Source: Yoonia sp. SS1-5 (lineage in GTDB: Bacteria; Pseudomonadota; Alphaproteobacteria; Rhodobacterales; Rhodobacteraceae). Taken from it: a stretch of 64,000 bases of DNA. The DNA is taken from contig NZ_CP151767.2 of assembly GCF_038443705.2 (NCBI RefSeq), positions 1,922,001 to 1,986,000 on the forward strand. The letters run 5' to 3'. A program made the translations under genes and the position numbers. This document shows positions 17,050 through 26,080 of this stretch, one piece after another; the stretch's first letter is position 1, and every line of letters begins with the position of its first letter. The notes beneath the pieces were generated by a model. It was not told the DNA's origin, searched no databases, and worked only from the letters and a program-made list of their open reading frames with translations.

Positions 17050-17770
17050 GAAAACCCGCCTCGGCATTCAGCCGGTCACAGGCGGTTTCGATATCGGTCT
17101 CAAGCTTTGCCATAAACGCATCCACCTCTAATCCCGGCGCGATCGGCGGCAGAAATTCGAACACCGCTGTTCCGGGCTTGCGGTAGACCCCGCGCTTTGG
17201 CCAGAACACACCGACATTTGTCGCAACCGGCACAACAGGCTGGCCCAATTCGCGATAAAGCAGACCGGTCCCGATCTTGTAGGGGCGCTTTTCACCCGGT
17301 GGAATACGGGTGCCTTGTGGGTAGATAATCAACTGCCCCGGCAGGGCCCGGCCTGATTTGACATCGGCTAGCATTTTTTTGATGGCCACGCCCCGTTTGC
17401 CCCGGTTCACCGGAATACACCCAATCCGCAGCCCGAACTGCCCGATGATTGGCGCGTACTGCAAGATCGCCTTCATGATGAATTTACCGCGCGGGATCGC
17501 CCCGTAGATCATCAATACATCCATAAACGATTGGTGTTTCGCGGCCACCATCACCTCTTCTGTCGGGGGGGTGCCGCGGATCTCGCATTTTAGCCCCATG
17601 ATCCAGCCCGCGCTCCATCGGATATAACGGCAGTATTGGTGACACCCGGCAATGGCCCCGCGACGCGAAATGATTGCTGCCGGCAGATAGGCCACGCCGA
17701 TCACTAGCATCGCCACATACATCTGGCCGTTGAAGATCAGGGATCGCACCCATTGGATCGCATAACTCAT
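17042..17770 (-). CDS. plsC: 1-acyl-sn-glycerol-3-phosphate acyltransferase
   Basis: The 242-aa enzyme converts lysophosphatidate to phosphatidate at the inner membrane. The catalytic HxxxxD motif is H79-QSFM-D84, and the second conserved motif reads YPQGTR in place of the usual FPEGTR. Hydrophobic segments lie at about 17-36. GAGGGAG precedes the ATG at 17770, which overlaps the ftsX stop (ATGA). A long out-of-family N-terminal extension is possible in this frame but lies entirely over ftsX. Confidence 0.9.
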   Translation of the reverse strand: MSYAIQWVRSLIFNGQMYVAMLVIGVAYLPAAIISRRGAIAGCHQYCRYIRWSAGWIMGLKCEIRGTPPTEEVMVAAKHQSFMDVLMIYGAIPRGKFIMKAILQYAPIIGQFGLRIGCIPVNRGKRGVAIKKMLADVKSGRALPGQLIIYPQGTRIPPGEKRPYKIGTGLLYRELGQPVVPVATNVGVFWPKRGVYRKPGTAVFEFLPPIAPGLEVDAFMAKLETDIETACDRLNAEAGFHG

Positions 17771-18654
17771 GACTGCTCCCTCAACTTGGTCAACGCCGCA
17801 TGGCGTGTCGCCAGAAACGACACAATAGCGGCCAGAACCGGGACCGCAAAGGGCCAAACCCAGCTGGCCCCGGCATAGCCCACATCCGTCATGAACCCGC
17901 CAACCTGCCCAGCCCCGGGCATCAGCGTCAACGCCAGAACGCCCAGGATGCTGCCACCTGCGGCCCCGGCTGCACTGCGTACCGTAAAGCGGCGCACAAA
18001 GGCCCGTGCGATGTAGATATCGCGCGCACCTACCAGCCGCAGCACCTTGATCACAGGCGTATTGGCGGCAAGCGCGGCCTGTGCCGCAAGGGTGATCGTC
18101 GCGGCCATCGCGGCCCCGATCAACAGCGTCACAGTGGCCCCCAGCCAACGCAGCCGCCGCGCGGCTGATGTCAGCGGTTCTGTCCAGCGGCCATGATCAT
18201 CCAGCACGGCCTGCGGCATTTCGGCCGCAAGACGGGCGCGCAACCCGTCCGGGTCATAACCATCATCGGTCGCCACCACCTCGACAAGTTGCGGCACGGG
18301 CAAGGCATCAAGCGACATGTCGGCCCCAAGCCAGGGCGACAGCAAGGCCTGCTGTTCGGCATCATCGAGAACCCGCGCATCCGCGATGCCGGGCGTCTGC
18401 GCCAGGATTTGCAGCACCCTGTCCAACTCATCCGCGCTGGTCTGCGCAGGCAGACGCAGCGTTGCTGCCTGAGCCAGTTCATCCGCCCATCTGTCCGCAA
18501 CGCGCCCCGCCGTGCCACCCAAGGCCAGCGAGATCACCGCGAGAAATGCCATCGCGCCCGCAACAAAGATCACCATACGCGCCGTGATCCCCGTGGGCGG
18601 GACAACCCGGTCTGCCTGCGGGTCGCCCATCAAAAGATCCAGCGCGCCCTTCAC
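17767..18654 (-). CDS. ftsX: cell-division ABC transporter permease FtsX-like
   Basis: The 295-aa membrane protein has the FtsX layout: one N-terminal TM helix (about 25-47), a large periplasmic domain (to about 165) and three C-terminal TM helices. FtsX signals across the membrane to activate septal peptidoglycan hydrolases. The GTG start at 18654 overlaps the ftsE stop by 4 bases (GTGA), and its own stop overlaps the plsC start. Sequence conservation of FtsX is low, so the call leans on topology and its FtsE partner. Confidence 0.85.
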   Translation of the reverse strand: MKGALDLLMGDPQADRVVPPTGITARMVIFVAGAMAFLAVISLALGGTAGRVADRWADELAQAATLRLPAQTSADELDRVLQILAQTPGIADARVLDDAEQQALLSPWLGADMSLDALPVPQLVEVVATDDGYDPDGLRARLAAEMPQAVLDDHGRWTEPLTSAARRLRWLGATVTLLIGAAMAATITLAAQAALAANTPVIKVLRLVGARDIYIARAFVRRFTVRSAAGAAGGSILGVLALTLMPGAGQVGGFMTDVGYAGASWVWPFAVPVLAAIVSFLATRHAALTKLREQS

Positions 18655-19325
18655 AATGCCGCCCCCGCCTGAACAAGCTGGCCGTCTTTCAGGCGCAAGA
18701 CCCGGGCCTGCACATCCGCTTTCAACGCCCGGATCATCGGCAGGTCATGTGTGGCGATCAATATCGTCTTTCCCATCTTGTTCAGTTCCACCAGCAGCGC
18801 CAATAGCCGCTGGGACATGTCGTCATCCACATTGCCTGTTGGTTCATCTGCGATAATCACGTCGGGTGCCATGATCACCGCGCGCGCAAGTGCCGCGCGT
18901 TGCCGTTCGCCGCCCGAAAGCGACGGGGGCAGCTGCCCCGCTTGGGGCCCAAGCCCGACCCAGGACAGCAGTTCCGGCAGATTGCCCGCCGCCTCGGCGA
19001 CGCGGTCTGCGACGGTCAGCGGCAGAGCGATGTTTTCCGCAACCGAAAGGTGGTCGAGAAACTGGCAATCCTGATGCACAACCCCGATCCGTCGGCGGGT
19101 CATTGCCACTGCGTCCCGGTCCAATGCCGCCGCATCCCGCCCAAACAGCCGCACCTGCCCCGATATCGCGGGCAAATCGGCGTAGCACATCCGCAACAGC
19201 GTCGTTTTGCCTGCACCTGACGGCCCCGTCAGAAAGTGGAACGATCCCGGCTCAAGTGCCAGCGAAAGCCCTGAAAACAGCAGTTTATCCCCATAGCCGT
19301 ACGACACATTGTCCAATTCAATCAC
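18651..19325 (-). CDS. ftsE: cell-division ATP-binding protein FtsE
   Basis: The 224-aa ABC ATPase has Walker A GPSGAGKTT at 34-42, the signature LSGGERQR from 136, Walker B VIIADEPT at 156-163 and the switch histidine in ATHD. It pairs with FtsX at the division site. The start is GTG at 19325, with AGGAAG 7 bp upstream; the family N-terminus (V/M-I-x-L-x-NVSYGYG) begins exactly there, so the longer frame to 19397 was rejected. It is the first gene of the four-gene operon and is divergent from the zinc-ribbon gene. Confidence 0.93.
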   Translation of the reverse strand: MIELDNVSYGYGDKLLFSGLSLALEPGSFHFLTGPSGAGKTTLLRMCYADLPAISGQVRLFGRDAAALDRDAVAMTRRRIGVVHQDCQFLDHLSVAENIALPLTVADRVAEAAGNLPELLSWVGLGPQAGQLPPSLSGGERQRAALARAVIMAPDVIIADEPTGNVDDDMSQRLLALLVELNKMGKTILIATHDLPMIRALKADVQARVLRLKDGQLVQAGAAL

Positions 19326-19494
19326 GGTAGGTCTTCCTTTGCCTTTGGGCGTGTTCTGCCCAAAACTGCAACAGGTTACAATGATCCGGCCCGCCACCTA
19401 GGTGCAAATCCTTGGCGTTTCGTCTTCCCCTTGCTAAATTGCCCAAAATAAGACAGGAAAAACTGTTGCTTGACGGGCAGAAGGAAGAACATCA

Positions 19495-20319
19495 ATGCGG
19501 CTGATTTGCCCAAATTGCGATGCGCAATATGACATCTCTGATGATGTAATTCCTGAAGGTGGCCGGGATGTGCAATGCTCCAGCTGCGCGCATACATGGT
19601 TTCAGACCGACAAACCCAAAGTGCCGGGTCGTCCGACACCGCCGCCCATGCTGGACATGGCCGATGGCCCCAAGCGGGTCAATCTGGCTGACCGCCCCCG
19701 TCACAGACCTGTCGAAGACGCCCCGACCCGCAAGCCGCTGGAAAGCTCGATCGCGGATATCCTGCGCGAAGAAGCCGCCCGCGAAAACGCCATGCCTGAG
19801 ACCCAGGGATCAGCCCCGCATCCGTCCGAGATGGGCAAATCTTCGGAAACGCGCGCCGCCGAAACACGCCGCCGGATAGCCGAGATGACAGATGGTGCGG
19901 CCACCCCAGCCGCAATTGCCGCCGCCGCAACCGGGGCTGTTGCGGGCCGTGACGTGCATACCGTTCCAAGTATTGACGAGATCAACGCCACGCTCAGTGC
20001 CCGTGCACTGGCGAGCGATCGGTCCGGCCTGACAGAGGAAGAACATTACGAAGTCGTGCAACGGCGTGGCTTCCGGCGTGGGTTCTTTCTTATGCTGCTT
20101 TTGGTTGCCCTGCTGATTACGCCCTACTTTTTTGCAGATCAGATCACGCAGAACCTGCCCCAGACCAGCGATGTCATGGCCCAGTATGTCAGCACGGTGG
20201 ATCAGATACGCGTCTGGCTGAATGATCAGGCTGATACGATACGCGGCATGATCGACAATGCATTGAATGGCGATCCTGCAGCGGCAGACCCATCTACGGC
20301 ACCAGCCGCAACTGAATAA
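19495..20319 (+). CDS. zinc-ribbon (MJ0042-type) single-pass membrane protein
   Basis: The 274-aa protein has an N-terminal zinc ribbon with C5-x2-C8 and C28-x2-C31 (MRLICPNCDAQYDI). A long, charged, low-complexity linker follows, then one strong transmembrane helix at about 197-217. This MJ0042 zinc-finger plus TM layout is common in alphaproteobacteria beside ftsEX; its function is unknown. The region between it and ftsE (169 bp) should hold both divergent promoters. Its stop is followed at once by the GTCAGGACCC motif. Confidence 0.85.
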   Translation: MRLICPNCDAQYDISDDVIPEGGRDVQCSSCAHTWFQTDKPKVPGRPTPPPMLDMADGPKRVNLADRPRHRPVEDAPTRKPLESSIADILREEAARENAMPETQGSAPHPSEMGKSSETRAAETRRRIAEMTDGAATPAAIAAAATGAVAGRDVHTVPSIDEINATLSARALASDRSGLTEEEHYEVVQRRGFRRGFFLMLLLVALLITPYFFADQITQNLPQTSDVMAQYVSTVDQIRVWLNDQADTIRGMIDNALNGDPAAADPSTAPAATE

Positions 20320-20326
20320 TTTGCCT

Positions 20327-20342
20327 TAGCGTCAGGACCCTA
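20327..20342. repeat. solo TAGGGTCAGGACCCTA-type palindrome (variant)
   Basis: The sequence reads TAGCGTCAGGACCCTA, one mismatch from the copy at 58261. It begins 8 bp after the zinc-ribbon gene stop, and its final CTA (20340-20342) is, on the minus strand, the TAG stop of the TIGR02302 gene. See the 166-bp element at 40902. Confidence 0.75.
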
Positions 20343-22973
20343 GAACTGGTCGAGTAACCGGCGCAGGTAATCCCGTTCAACTTCGGGACGGTCCTGTTCG
20401 GCAGAGCGCCTGCGGATTTCACCCAGAAGTTCCTCGGCACGGCGGTTGATGTCTTCGCGGCCCAAAAGCTCCTGATCAGTGCCAAGCTGACCTGTATTGC
20501 CCATTTCCCGGCCCAAAGGATCGCGCGCGCCGGGGGTCGGACGCCCGCCAGCATCGCCTTGTTCGGTCCCCTGACCCGGCTCGGCCTGATTTTCCGCCAA
20601 GGCCTGGCCCAGCTGCCGCATACCGTTGCGCAGCGCATTCATTGCCTCGGCCTGCCGGTCGATGGCTTCGGCCAGATCACCATTTCTAAGCGCATCTTCT
20701 GCGCCCTCCATGGCCCCCTCGGCCCGTTCAAGCGATTGGCGTGCAATCTCGCCCGCCTCACCGCTGAGGTTGGGTAGCCCGTCACGCTGGCGCTGCAATT
20801 CCTCGCGCAGGGCTTGCTGACGTTCTGCAAGGCTGCGTTCATCACCCTCGCCGCCCGCACCATCACCACGTTGCTGGCCGCTTTGGCCGTCTTCACCAAA
20901 GCCCTGACCTTGGCCTTGCTGCCCGTCCTGGCCAGGCTGTTGTCCGTTTTGCCCCTGTTGGCCCTGCTGCCCTTGCTGTTGGCCTTGCTGACCCTGTTGC
21001 CCCTGCTGGCCTTGTTGACCCTGCTGGCCGGGCTGTTGCTGGCCCTGCTGGCCATCGCCGGGATCGAACTGGTCCTGCAAATCGCGGAACGCATCGTCTG
21101 ACAGTTCCTCCTGATCGCGCAATGTCTCGGCAAGGTCTTGCATGGATTGCTGCCCTGGGGTTTGCGGGCCATCGCCGCCTTCGCCCTGGGTCACCTGCAT
21201 GTTTTCCATCAGCTCGTTGAGTTGTTCCATCAACTCTTGCGCCTCGGCCATGCGGCCTTCCTGCATCAGCTCTTCGATGCGATCCATCAGGGCCTGCAGC
21301 TCATCCTGTGAAAACTCGAACGATTCCTGTCCGCTATCGGCCTGATCGGTGCCGTCCTGCGGTTCGGCCTCCTGTGCCAGCATCCGCATGTAATCGTCGG
21401 TTGCCTCGCGCAGTTCCTGCATCAGTTCTGCGATTTCCTCGTCAGATGCGCCGTCGCGCATCGCCTCGGCAAGCCGTTCCTGCGCGCGGCGCAAACGCTC
21501 GCGCGCATCGGCAAGCCGCCCGTCTTCCAATTGGACCGCCAAATCCCACAATGCCTCGACAATTTCGGCCTGACCGTCATCTGTCATGCCGAACTCTGCC
21601 ATTGCATCCAGCCTGCGGATAATTGTGCGCAGCCGCAGATAGGTCGTCTCGTTCGAAAACAGCCCCTCGGGCCGGTTCGAGATGGCCCGCAGGACCTGGG
21701 TGATCCGCGGGGCGTTCGCCTTGGTCCACATCAGATCGCGCCGCTGTTCAATCACGGCCTTTGCAAATGGCTGAAAGAACCGCCGGCCGGGCAGCACAAG
21801 CGCCTCGGGCGGTGTTGATGCGGTCTGACCCGCCGCGTCAAGGACGGTCAATTGCAGGGTCACAGGCAAATTGGCCAGTGGGTGTTCGCTCAGGTTTTCG
21901 ATCAGAAACTCATCGAAATCCGATCTGTTGCCCGTGAAAGGCATCGGCAAATCCAACACAAGCGGCTCGCGCGGGTCAGGTTCTGCCGCCAGACCAAAAA
22001 CGCGGTCGACTGCTGCCAGATCCAACGCAATTGTCGCCGTGCCGGTCTCGACCCCGTAGTCGTCGCTGGCATTAAATGGTTGTGACATCTCGCCATAGGC
22101 GTCGGCCTCTATAGGGCCGGTCAGTTCGACCATTGGGGCCTGATCGGCGATGGCCGTGATGTTCCAGCTGATGCCGTTCTCGCCCTCAACCGCCAAGGTG
22201 CCGGATTGTGCGATCTCGAAATTCTGTTGGGCGTCCGATGCGGGGGTGACCTCACCGGTGCGGCCAGATACGGTTTCCGCCACCGTCAGCGCACCAACCT
22301 CGCCATAGAGCCGCAAGGTGATCGTACTGCCAACCGGGACCTGCAGGCCACCTGCCGGGATATCGTTAAGGTATAAAGACGGCTTGCCCGTATAGGCAGG
22401 CGGTTCGACCCAGCCTTCCCAGACCGGCCCGGTTGCAAGGGTCTGTTCACCGCCCGCAACAATATCGCCCACCGATCCAACCCGCAAAAGCGATCCAAAC
22501 AGCAGTGCGGTCACAAAAAACAAAAGCGCAATAAACCGCAAACCGTAGGGGTCGCGATCCGAAATGCGCAAATCCGGCTCAACCGGTCGGGCGGCCTTGG
22601 TCTGTTCTTCCATCCGGGCGACATGGGCGCGCCAGACGGCCTCTGACGCGGGGTCGCCGCTGCCGATGGCCTGCGTGTCGGCGATGGCGGCAATCGGGCG
22701 TCCGGGCAAGGCCGCATCGACCCGCGCCACTGCCGCCGCATGGCTGGGCATTTTAAACCGCCGGATGCCCCAGATCGCCGTCGCAACAATGGCAAGTATG
22801 GCGATCACACCGCCGCCCCAGAGGGCCTCTACCGGCAATTCATCCTGCCAGCCCATCATCAAGGGTGCGAGCGCAACAAATACAGCTGTCCACAGCGGCC
22901 AGAAGGCCCGCACCACCTGTTCGGCGACCATACCCGCCCGGGTGCCAAAGACCGGCAGCCGCAGGTGTCGCAT
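20340..22973 (-). CDS. TIGR02302-family (alphaproteobacterial low-complexity) membrane protein
   Basis: The 877-aa protein has two TM helices near the N-terminus (about 22-75) and a third near 150-165, then a long presumably extracytoplasmic region. A Gln/Gly-rich low-complexity stretch lies near residues 640-700 (repeated GQQ units), with coiled-coil, Glu-rich segments around it. This matches the TIGR02302 (DUF4175-like) family of long alphaproteobacterial proteins, whose function is unknown. The ATG at 22973 lacks a clear ribosome site; an in-frame CTG at 22994 would add seven residues. It is the last gene behind lysA. Confidence 0.9.
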   Translation of the reverse strand: MRHLRLPVFGTRAGMVAEQVVRAFWPLWTAVFVALAPLMMGWQDELPVEALWGGGVIAILAIVATAIWGIRRFKMPSHAAAVARVDAALPGRPIAAIADTQAIGSGDPASEAVWRAHVARMEEQTKAARPVEPDLRISDRDPYGLRFIALLFFVTALLFGSLLRVGSVGDIVAGGEQTLATGPVWEGWVEPPAYTGKPSLYLNDIPAGGLQVPVGSTITLRLYGEVGALTVAETVSGRTGEVTPASDAQQNFEIAQSGTLAVEGENGISWNITAIADQAPMVELTGPIEADAYGEMSQPFNASDDYGVETGTATIALDLAAVDRVFGLAAEPDPREPLVLDLPMPFTGNRSDFDEFLIENLSEHPLANLPVTLQLTVLDAAGQTASTPPEALVLPGRRFFQPFAKAVIEQRRDLMWTKANAPRITQVLRAISNRPEGLFSNETTYLRLRTIIRRLDAMAEFGMTDDGQAEIVEALWDLAVQLEDGRLADARERLRRAQERLAEAMRDGASDEEIAELMQELREATDDYMRMLAQEAEPQDGTDQADSGQESFEFSQDELQALMDRIEELMQEGRMAEAQELMEQLNELMENMQVTQGEGGDGPQTPGQQSMQDLAETLRDQEELSDDAFRDLQDQFDPGDGQQGQQQPGQQGQQGQQGQQGQQGQQQGQQGQQGQNGQQPGQDGQQGQGQGFGEDGQSGQQRGDGAGGEGDERSLAERQQALREELQRQRDGLPNLSGEAGEIARQSLERAEGAMEGAEDALRNGDLAEAIDRQAEAMNALRNGMRQLGQALAENQAEPGQGTEQGDAGGRPTPGARDPLGREMGNTGQLGTDQELLGREDINRRAEELLGEIRRRSAEQDRPEVERDYLRRLLDQF
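20930..21065. repeat. low-complexity repeat encoding the Gln/Gly-rich tract
   Basis: Units such as CTGTTGGCCCTGCTG recur many times within the TIGR02302 gene and encode GQQ-type repeats on the minus strand. Such tracts are prone to length change by slippage. Confidence 0.8.
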
Positions 22974-23006
22974 CTGGTCAGGTGTCTGGGTCAGAACATC
23001 ACTCCC

Positions 23007-24275
23007 TCATTCGAGCCATACAGGGACTGTATCGCGCGCAATCATCTCTTCATAGGTAGGGCGTGCGCGAATAACTGCAAATTGATCCCCGTCGACAAGC
23101 ACCTCTGGAATAAGCGGGCGCGAGTTATATTCGGAAGACATCACCGCCCCATAGGCCCCGGCAGAGCGGAAAGCGACCAGATCGCCGGGGGTCACCGGCG
23201 GCATCTCGCGCGCTTTGGCAAAAGTGTCCCCACTTTCGCAGATTGGTCCGACGATATCATATTTCGCAGGCGTCGCCCCCGGCGCAGGCTCGACCACGGG
23301 TACGATATCATGCCAGGCCTCATACATGGCGGGACGGATCAGGTCATTCATCGCCCCGTCAATGATCAGGAAGTCGCGATCCTCGCCGGATTTGACGTAA
23401 ATCACCTTGGATACCATCAGCCCGGCATTGCCGGAAATCAGGCGCCCGGGTTCAATCTCGATCTCGCAGCCCAGATGGCCAACCGTCCGTTCAATCAACG
23501 CGCCGTAATCCGTGGGCAAAGGCGGGGCCTCGTTGGACCGGGCATAGGGAATTCCCAGCCCACCCCCCAGATCGAGGCGGGAGATCTCGTGTCCATCGGC
23601 GCGCAACGCCTCGGTCAGTTCAGCCACCTTGCGATAGGCGGCCTCGAACGGGGCGAGATCGGTCAGTTGCGATCCGATATGCACGTCGATGCCGATTACC
23701 TTGAGGCCGGGCATCTTTGCCGCCATCGCATAGACCGCGCGGGCGCGGCTGATCGGAATGCCGAATTTATTCTCGGATTTGCCGGTCGCGATCTTGGCAT
23801 GGGTCTTGGCATCCACATCCGGATTGACCCGGACGGTGATTGGCGCAACCATGCCCAGCGATTGCGCGACCTGATCCAGCACGATCATCTCGGGCTCGCT
23901 TTCGACGTTGAATTGGCGGATGCCCCCCTGCAATGCGGTGCGCATTTCGTCAGCCGTCTTGCCCACGCCGGAAAACACGATGCGGTCGCCGGGAACACCT
24001 GCGGCACGGGCGCGCATATATTCACCCACCGACACCACATCCATGCCGGCACCGGCATTTGCCAACACCTTGATCACCGCCTGATTGGACAGCGATTTCA
24101 TCGCGAAGCAGACCAAGTGGTCGGCCCAGTCCAGCGCATCATCAAACAGTTTGAAATGCCGGGTCAGGGTGGCGGTGGAGTAGACGTAAAACGGGGTTCC
24201 CACTGCGGCGGCAATATCTGCCACCGGCACATCCTCGGCGTAGAGCGCGCCGTTGCGATAAAGAAAATGATCCAA
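23007..24275 (-). CDS. lysA: diaminopimelate decarboxylase
   Basis: The PLP fold-III enzyme decarboxylates meso-diaminopimelate to lysine. Signatures include FAMKSLSNQAV with the PLP lysine, HIGSQLTD, LDLGGGLGIPY, EPGRLISGNAG and the catalytic cysteine in GPICESGDT. I choose the TTG at 24275: the family N-terminus (M-DHFLYRNGALYAEDV) starts there and AAGGA lies 9 bp upstream. An in-frame ATG at 24311 has no ribosome site and adds 12 atypical residues. The product is 422 aa with this start. It lies in the minus-strand operon that begins with argH. Confidence 0.95.
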   Translation of the reverse strand: MDHFLYRNGALYAEDVPVADIAAAVGTPFYVYSTATLTRHFKLFDDALDWADHLVCFAMKSLSNQAVIKVLANAGAGMDVVSVGEYMRARAAGVPGDRIVFSGVGKTADEMRTALQGGIRQFNVESEPEMIVLDQVAQSLGMVAPITVRVNPDVDAKTHAKIATGKSENKFGIPISRARAVYAMAAKMPGLKVIGIDVHIGSQLTDLAPFEAAYRKVAELTEALRADGHEISRLDLGGGLGIPYARSNEAPPLPTDYGALIERTVGHLGCEIEIEPGRLISGNAGLMVSKVIYVKSGEDRDFLIIDGAMNDLIRPAMYEAWHDIVPVVEPAPGATPAKYDIVGPICESGDTFAKAREMPPVTPGDLVAFRSAGAYGAVMSSEYNSRPLIPEVLVDGDQFAVIRARPTYEEMIARDTVPVWLE

Positions 24276-24344
24276 AGCGATTGATCCTTGTCCGAAACCA
24301 GCCACCGACATACCAGATCAGCGGCAAAGACCAACCCTGCCGCG

Positions 24345-25547
24345 TCAGGTTTTCGTATGCCGTTCCAGATAGGCCTTTTGGGCGGCCGCCTGCACTTTCA
24401 GCTGGTTCGCCTGATGTGCTCTTATCTGGTCGAAGACCGCGACAAATTCAGGGTTATTGACCCCGCGCCCGGTGGCGATCTGATAAAGCGTATGGAACGG
24501 GTTGAGGTTGCCCTCGATGATCACGGGGCCATCGGCGCTGATGCCCACATCCCATCCGATCACCCCCAGATCGGGAAAGACGCTATGGGTGTCCATCACC
24601 AGTTTGCGCGCGGCCTCCCAATGGGGCAGCTTAAATCCGACGATGGGTTGCGCCGATACCGGGTGGGTTTCGATATCTTCCGCGTTCAGCCCAACACCGC
24701 GACGGCATTGCGTGACCTTCCCCGCGTTTGCGTCGATATGGGCCAGCATGCTGCCATCCTGCCAGAAATTGTCTGACATCGCAGCGGGGGACGGGATTTT
24801 CCACAACGTGTAAAGAACATGGGCGCCTGTGGCGTCATGCACCGTCACCATGCGCACCGATCCCACCGCATCGCCAGCCAGCGCACGCATATCGCCGTGC
24901 TGCGTCACCGCATCCTGCAGCAGATACCCTTCGGGATAATCGTCAAAGATTTCCTTGGCCAGCGCCGCGGCATCATGTGTCTGCCCGTTGCCAAACGTGA
25001 TCAGCCCCGTTTCCGGATCATGAGACTGGAACAGGGCGGAGCCTACGCTTTTGGATCCCTCAACCGGCTTGCCGAATACGGGGTAGCGGGCGTCGTCACG
25101 CAAGAAGGCTGCGACATCTTCAGCGGTGCGCAATGTGCGCATGTCGCCAAAGGCGGGCCCGTGGCTGACAACCGCCTGCATCTTTGTCATGGCAAGGCCA
25201 AGCCCGTCCATCAACGCGGAAAAAAGCGCCTTTTGTTCAATGATCGCGCCATTGATCCGGCCCCGGTTGTTCGACAGGGACTGGTTCAGAACAAGGTTGC
25301 TGTCATTGCCGATAAATTCCAGCCGTTCTGCGGCCGTCAATTCGGGCCGGTAGAGTTGATATTCGTAATATTCGATGGACCGCAACTTGGATTTCTTGGG
25401 GCCATACATCCGCTTGAGCTGGTGGCCAAATTGCTTGACCGGGCTGACACCATGAGTTTTTGCCACGCTGACCAATGCCTCGGCTGCAACGGGTTTCTTG
25501 GCCGGTGGCGCACCAAGCAGCGCCTTTTTCGGGGTGGAAACAGCCAT
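24345..25547 (-). CDS. ATP-grasp protein of the sugar-transfer-associated (ATPgrasp_ST-like) family
   Basis: The 400-aa protein has a basic N-terminus (about 1-60) and an ATP-grasp fold. Visible parts are FGKPVEGSKSVGSALF (nucleotide-binding lysine and glycine-rich loop), YLLQDAV (a hinge of the type that holds adenine), GSVRMVTV and the magnesium-binding end GWDVGISADGPVIIEGNLNP. Relatives occur in surface-polysaccharide and peptide-ligation contexts; the substrate here is unknown. AAGGA lies 7 bp before the ATG at 25547. It sits between the DUF2834 gene (24 bp) and lysA (69 bp), an unusual interruption of an argH-lysA operon. Confidence 0.75.
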   Translation of the reverse strand: MAVSTPKKALLGAPPAKKPVAAEALVSVAKTHGVSPVKQFGHQLKRMYGPKKSKLRSIEYYEYQLYRPELTAAERLEFIGNDSNLVLNQSLSNNRGRINGAIIEQKALFSALMDGLGLAMTKMQAVVSHGPAFGDMRTLRTAEDVAAFLRDDARYPVFGKPVEGSKSVGSALFQSHDPETGLITFGNGQTHDAAALAKEIFDDYPEGYLLQDAVTQHGDMRALAGDAVGSVRMVTVHDATGAHVLYTLWKIPSPAAMSDNFWQDGSMLAHIDANAGKVTQCRRGVGLNAEDIETHPVSAQPIVGFKLPHWEAARKLVMDTHSVFPDLGVIGWDVGISADGPVIIEGNLNPFHTLYQIATGRGVNNPEFVAVFDQIRAHQANQLKVQAAAQKAYLERHTKT

Positions 25548-25571
25548 CCTGCGATCCTTCAAGTTGTCGCG

Positions 25572-25907
25572 CTAGACGCGGACTGTGTGCTTGTCAGGCG
25601 TATAGACGACCCGCGTGCGCAAAAACAGATAAAGTGGCAAACCGCAGCTGACACCGATACAGAACGTGGCCGGGATCGCCAGCAGGCTCAGATAGTTCCG
25701 CGATTTGCTGACCTCGGCGATAATCCAGATCGTCAGGGCGATCGCGGCGATGGTCAGATCCCAGACAAGACCGCTGCTGGCCGCATTCGCATGCCAGGCA
25801 TCAACCATGTTCATCAGGTCCCAGCCTTCGGCCTGAAACCACGTGATGAAATAGTACATCGGATGAATGGCACCCCAGATCGCCAACAGCAAATAGACGA
25901 CGCGCAT
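25572..25907 (-). CDS. DUF2834 small membrane protein
   Basis: The 111-aa protein has three hydrophobic segments (about 4-22, 45-66 and 74-97) and the DUF2834 pattern, including the C-terminal CGLPLYLFLRTR-type end. Its function is unknown. Its ATG shares a base with the stop of the upstream lipoprotein gene (TGATG), so it belongs to the argH-lysA operon. Confidence 0.8.
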   Translation of the reverse strand: MRVVYLLLAIWGAIHPMYYFITWFQAEGWDLMNMVDAWHANAASSGLVWDLTIAAIALTIWIIAEVSKSRNYLSLLAIPATFCIGVSCGLPLYLFLRTRVVYTPDKHTVRV

Positions 25908-26080
25908 CAGAAACCCAGCCCGACCGAAACTGTCCCATTGCTAGCGCCAATGCTGGTTGACGTGCTGACCCCGCCTGACCCAACGCTCAGCCCGACATTT
26001 GCGTTTGGGGTAAATGGTGCGCTGTTCGCGCCGCACCCTGCCATCGCCATCACGCCGAGTATCAAGACAATCCGTGTCAT
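25907..26080 (-). CDS. small lipoprotein
   Basis: The 57-aa predicted lipoprotein has a signal sequence with lipobox VMAMAGC (Cys at about 16) and a Ser/Gly/Thr-rich mature part. The ATG at 26080 overlaps the argH stop (ATGA) and its stop overlaps the DUF2834 start. Small lipoproteins at this place, between argH and lysA, occur widely in related bacteria; LptM/LptL-like proteins beside lysA in enterobacteria are a positional analogy only. Confidence 0.75.
   Translation of the reverse strand: MTRIVLILGVMAMAGCGANSAPFTPNANVGLSVGSGGVSTSTSIGASNGTVSVGLGF

Noticed and set aside
22740..24284. A 514-aa open frame opposite lysA and the start of the TIGR02302 gene
   Set aside because: It is antisense to clear lysA sequence and rich in His, Arg and Gln as a typical mirror frame.
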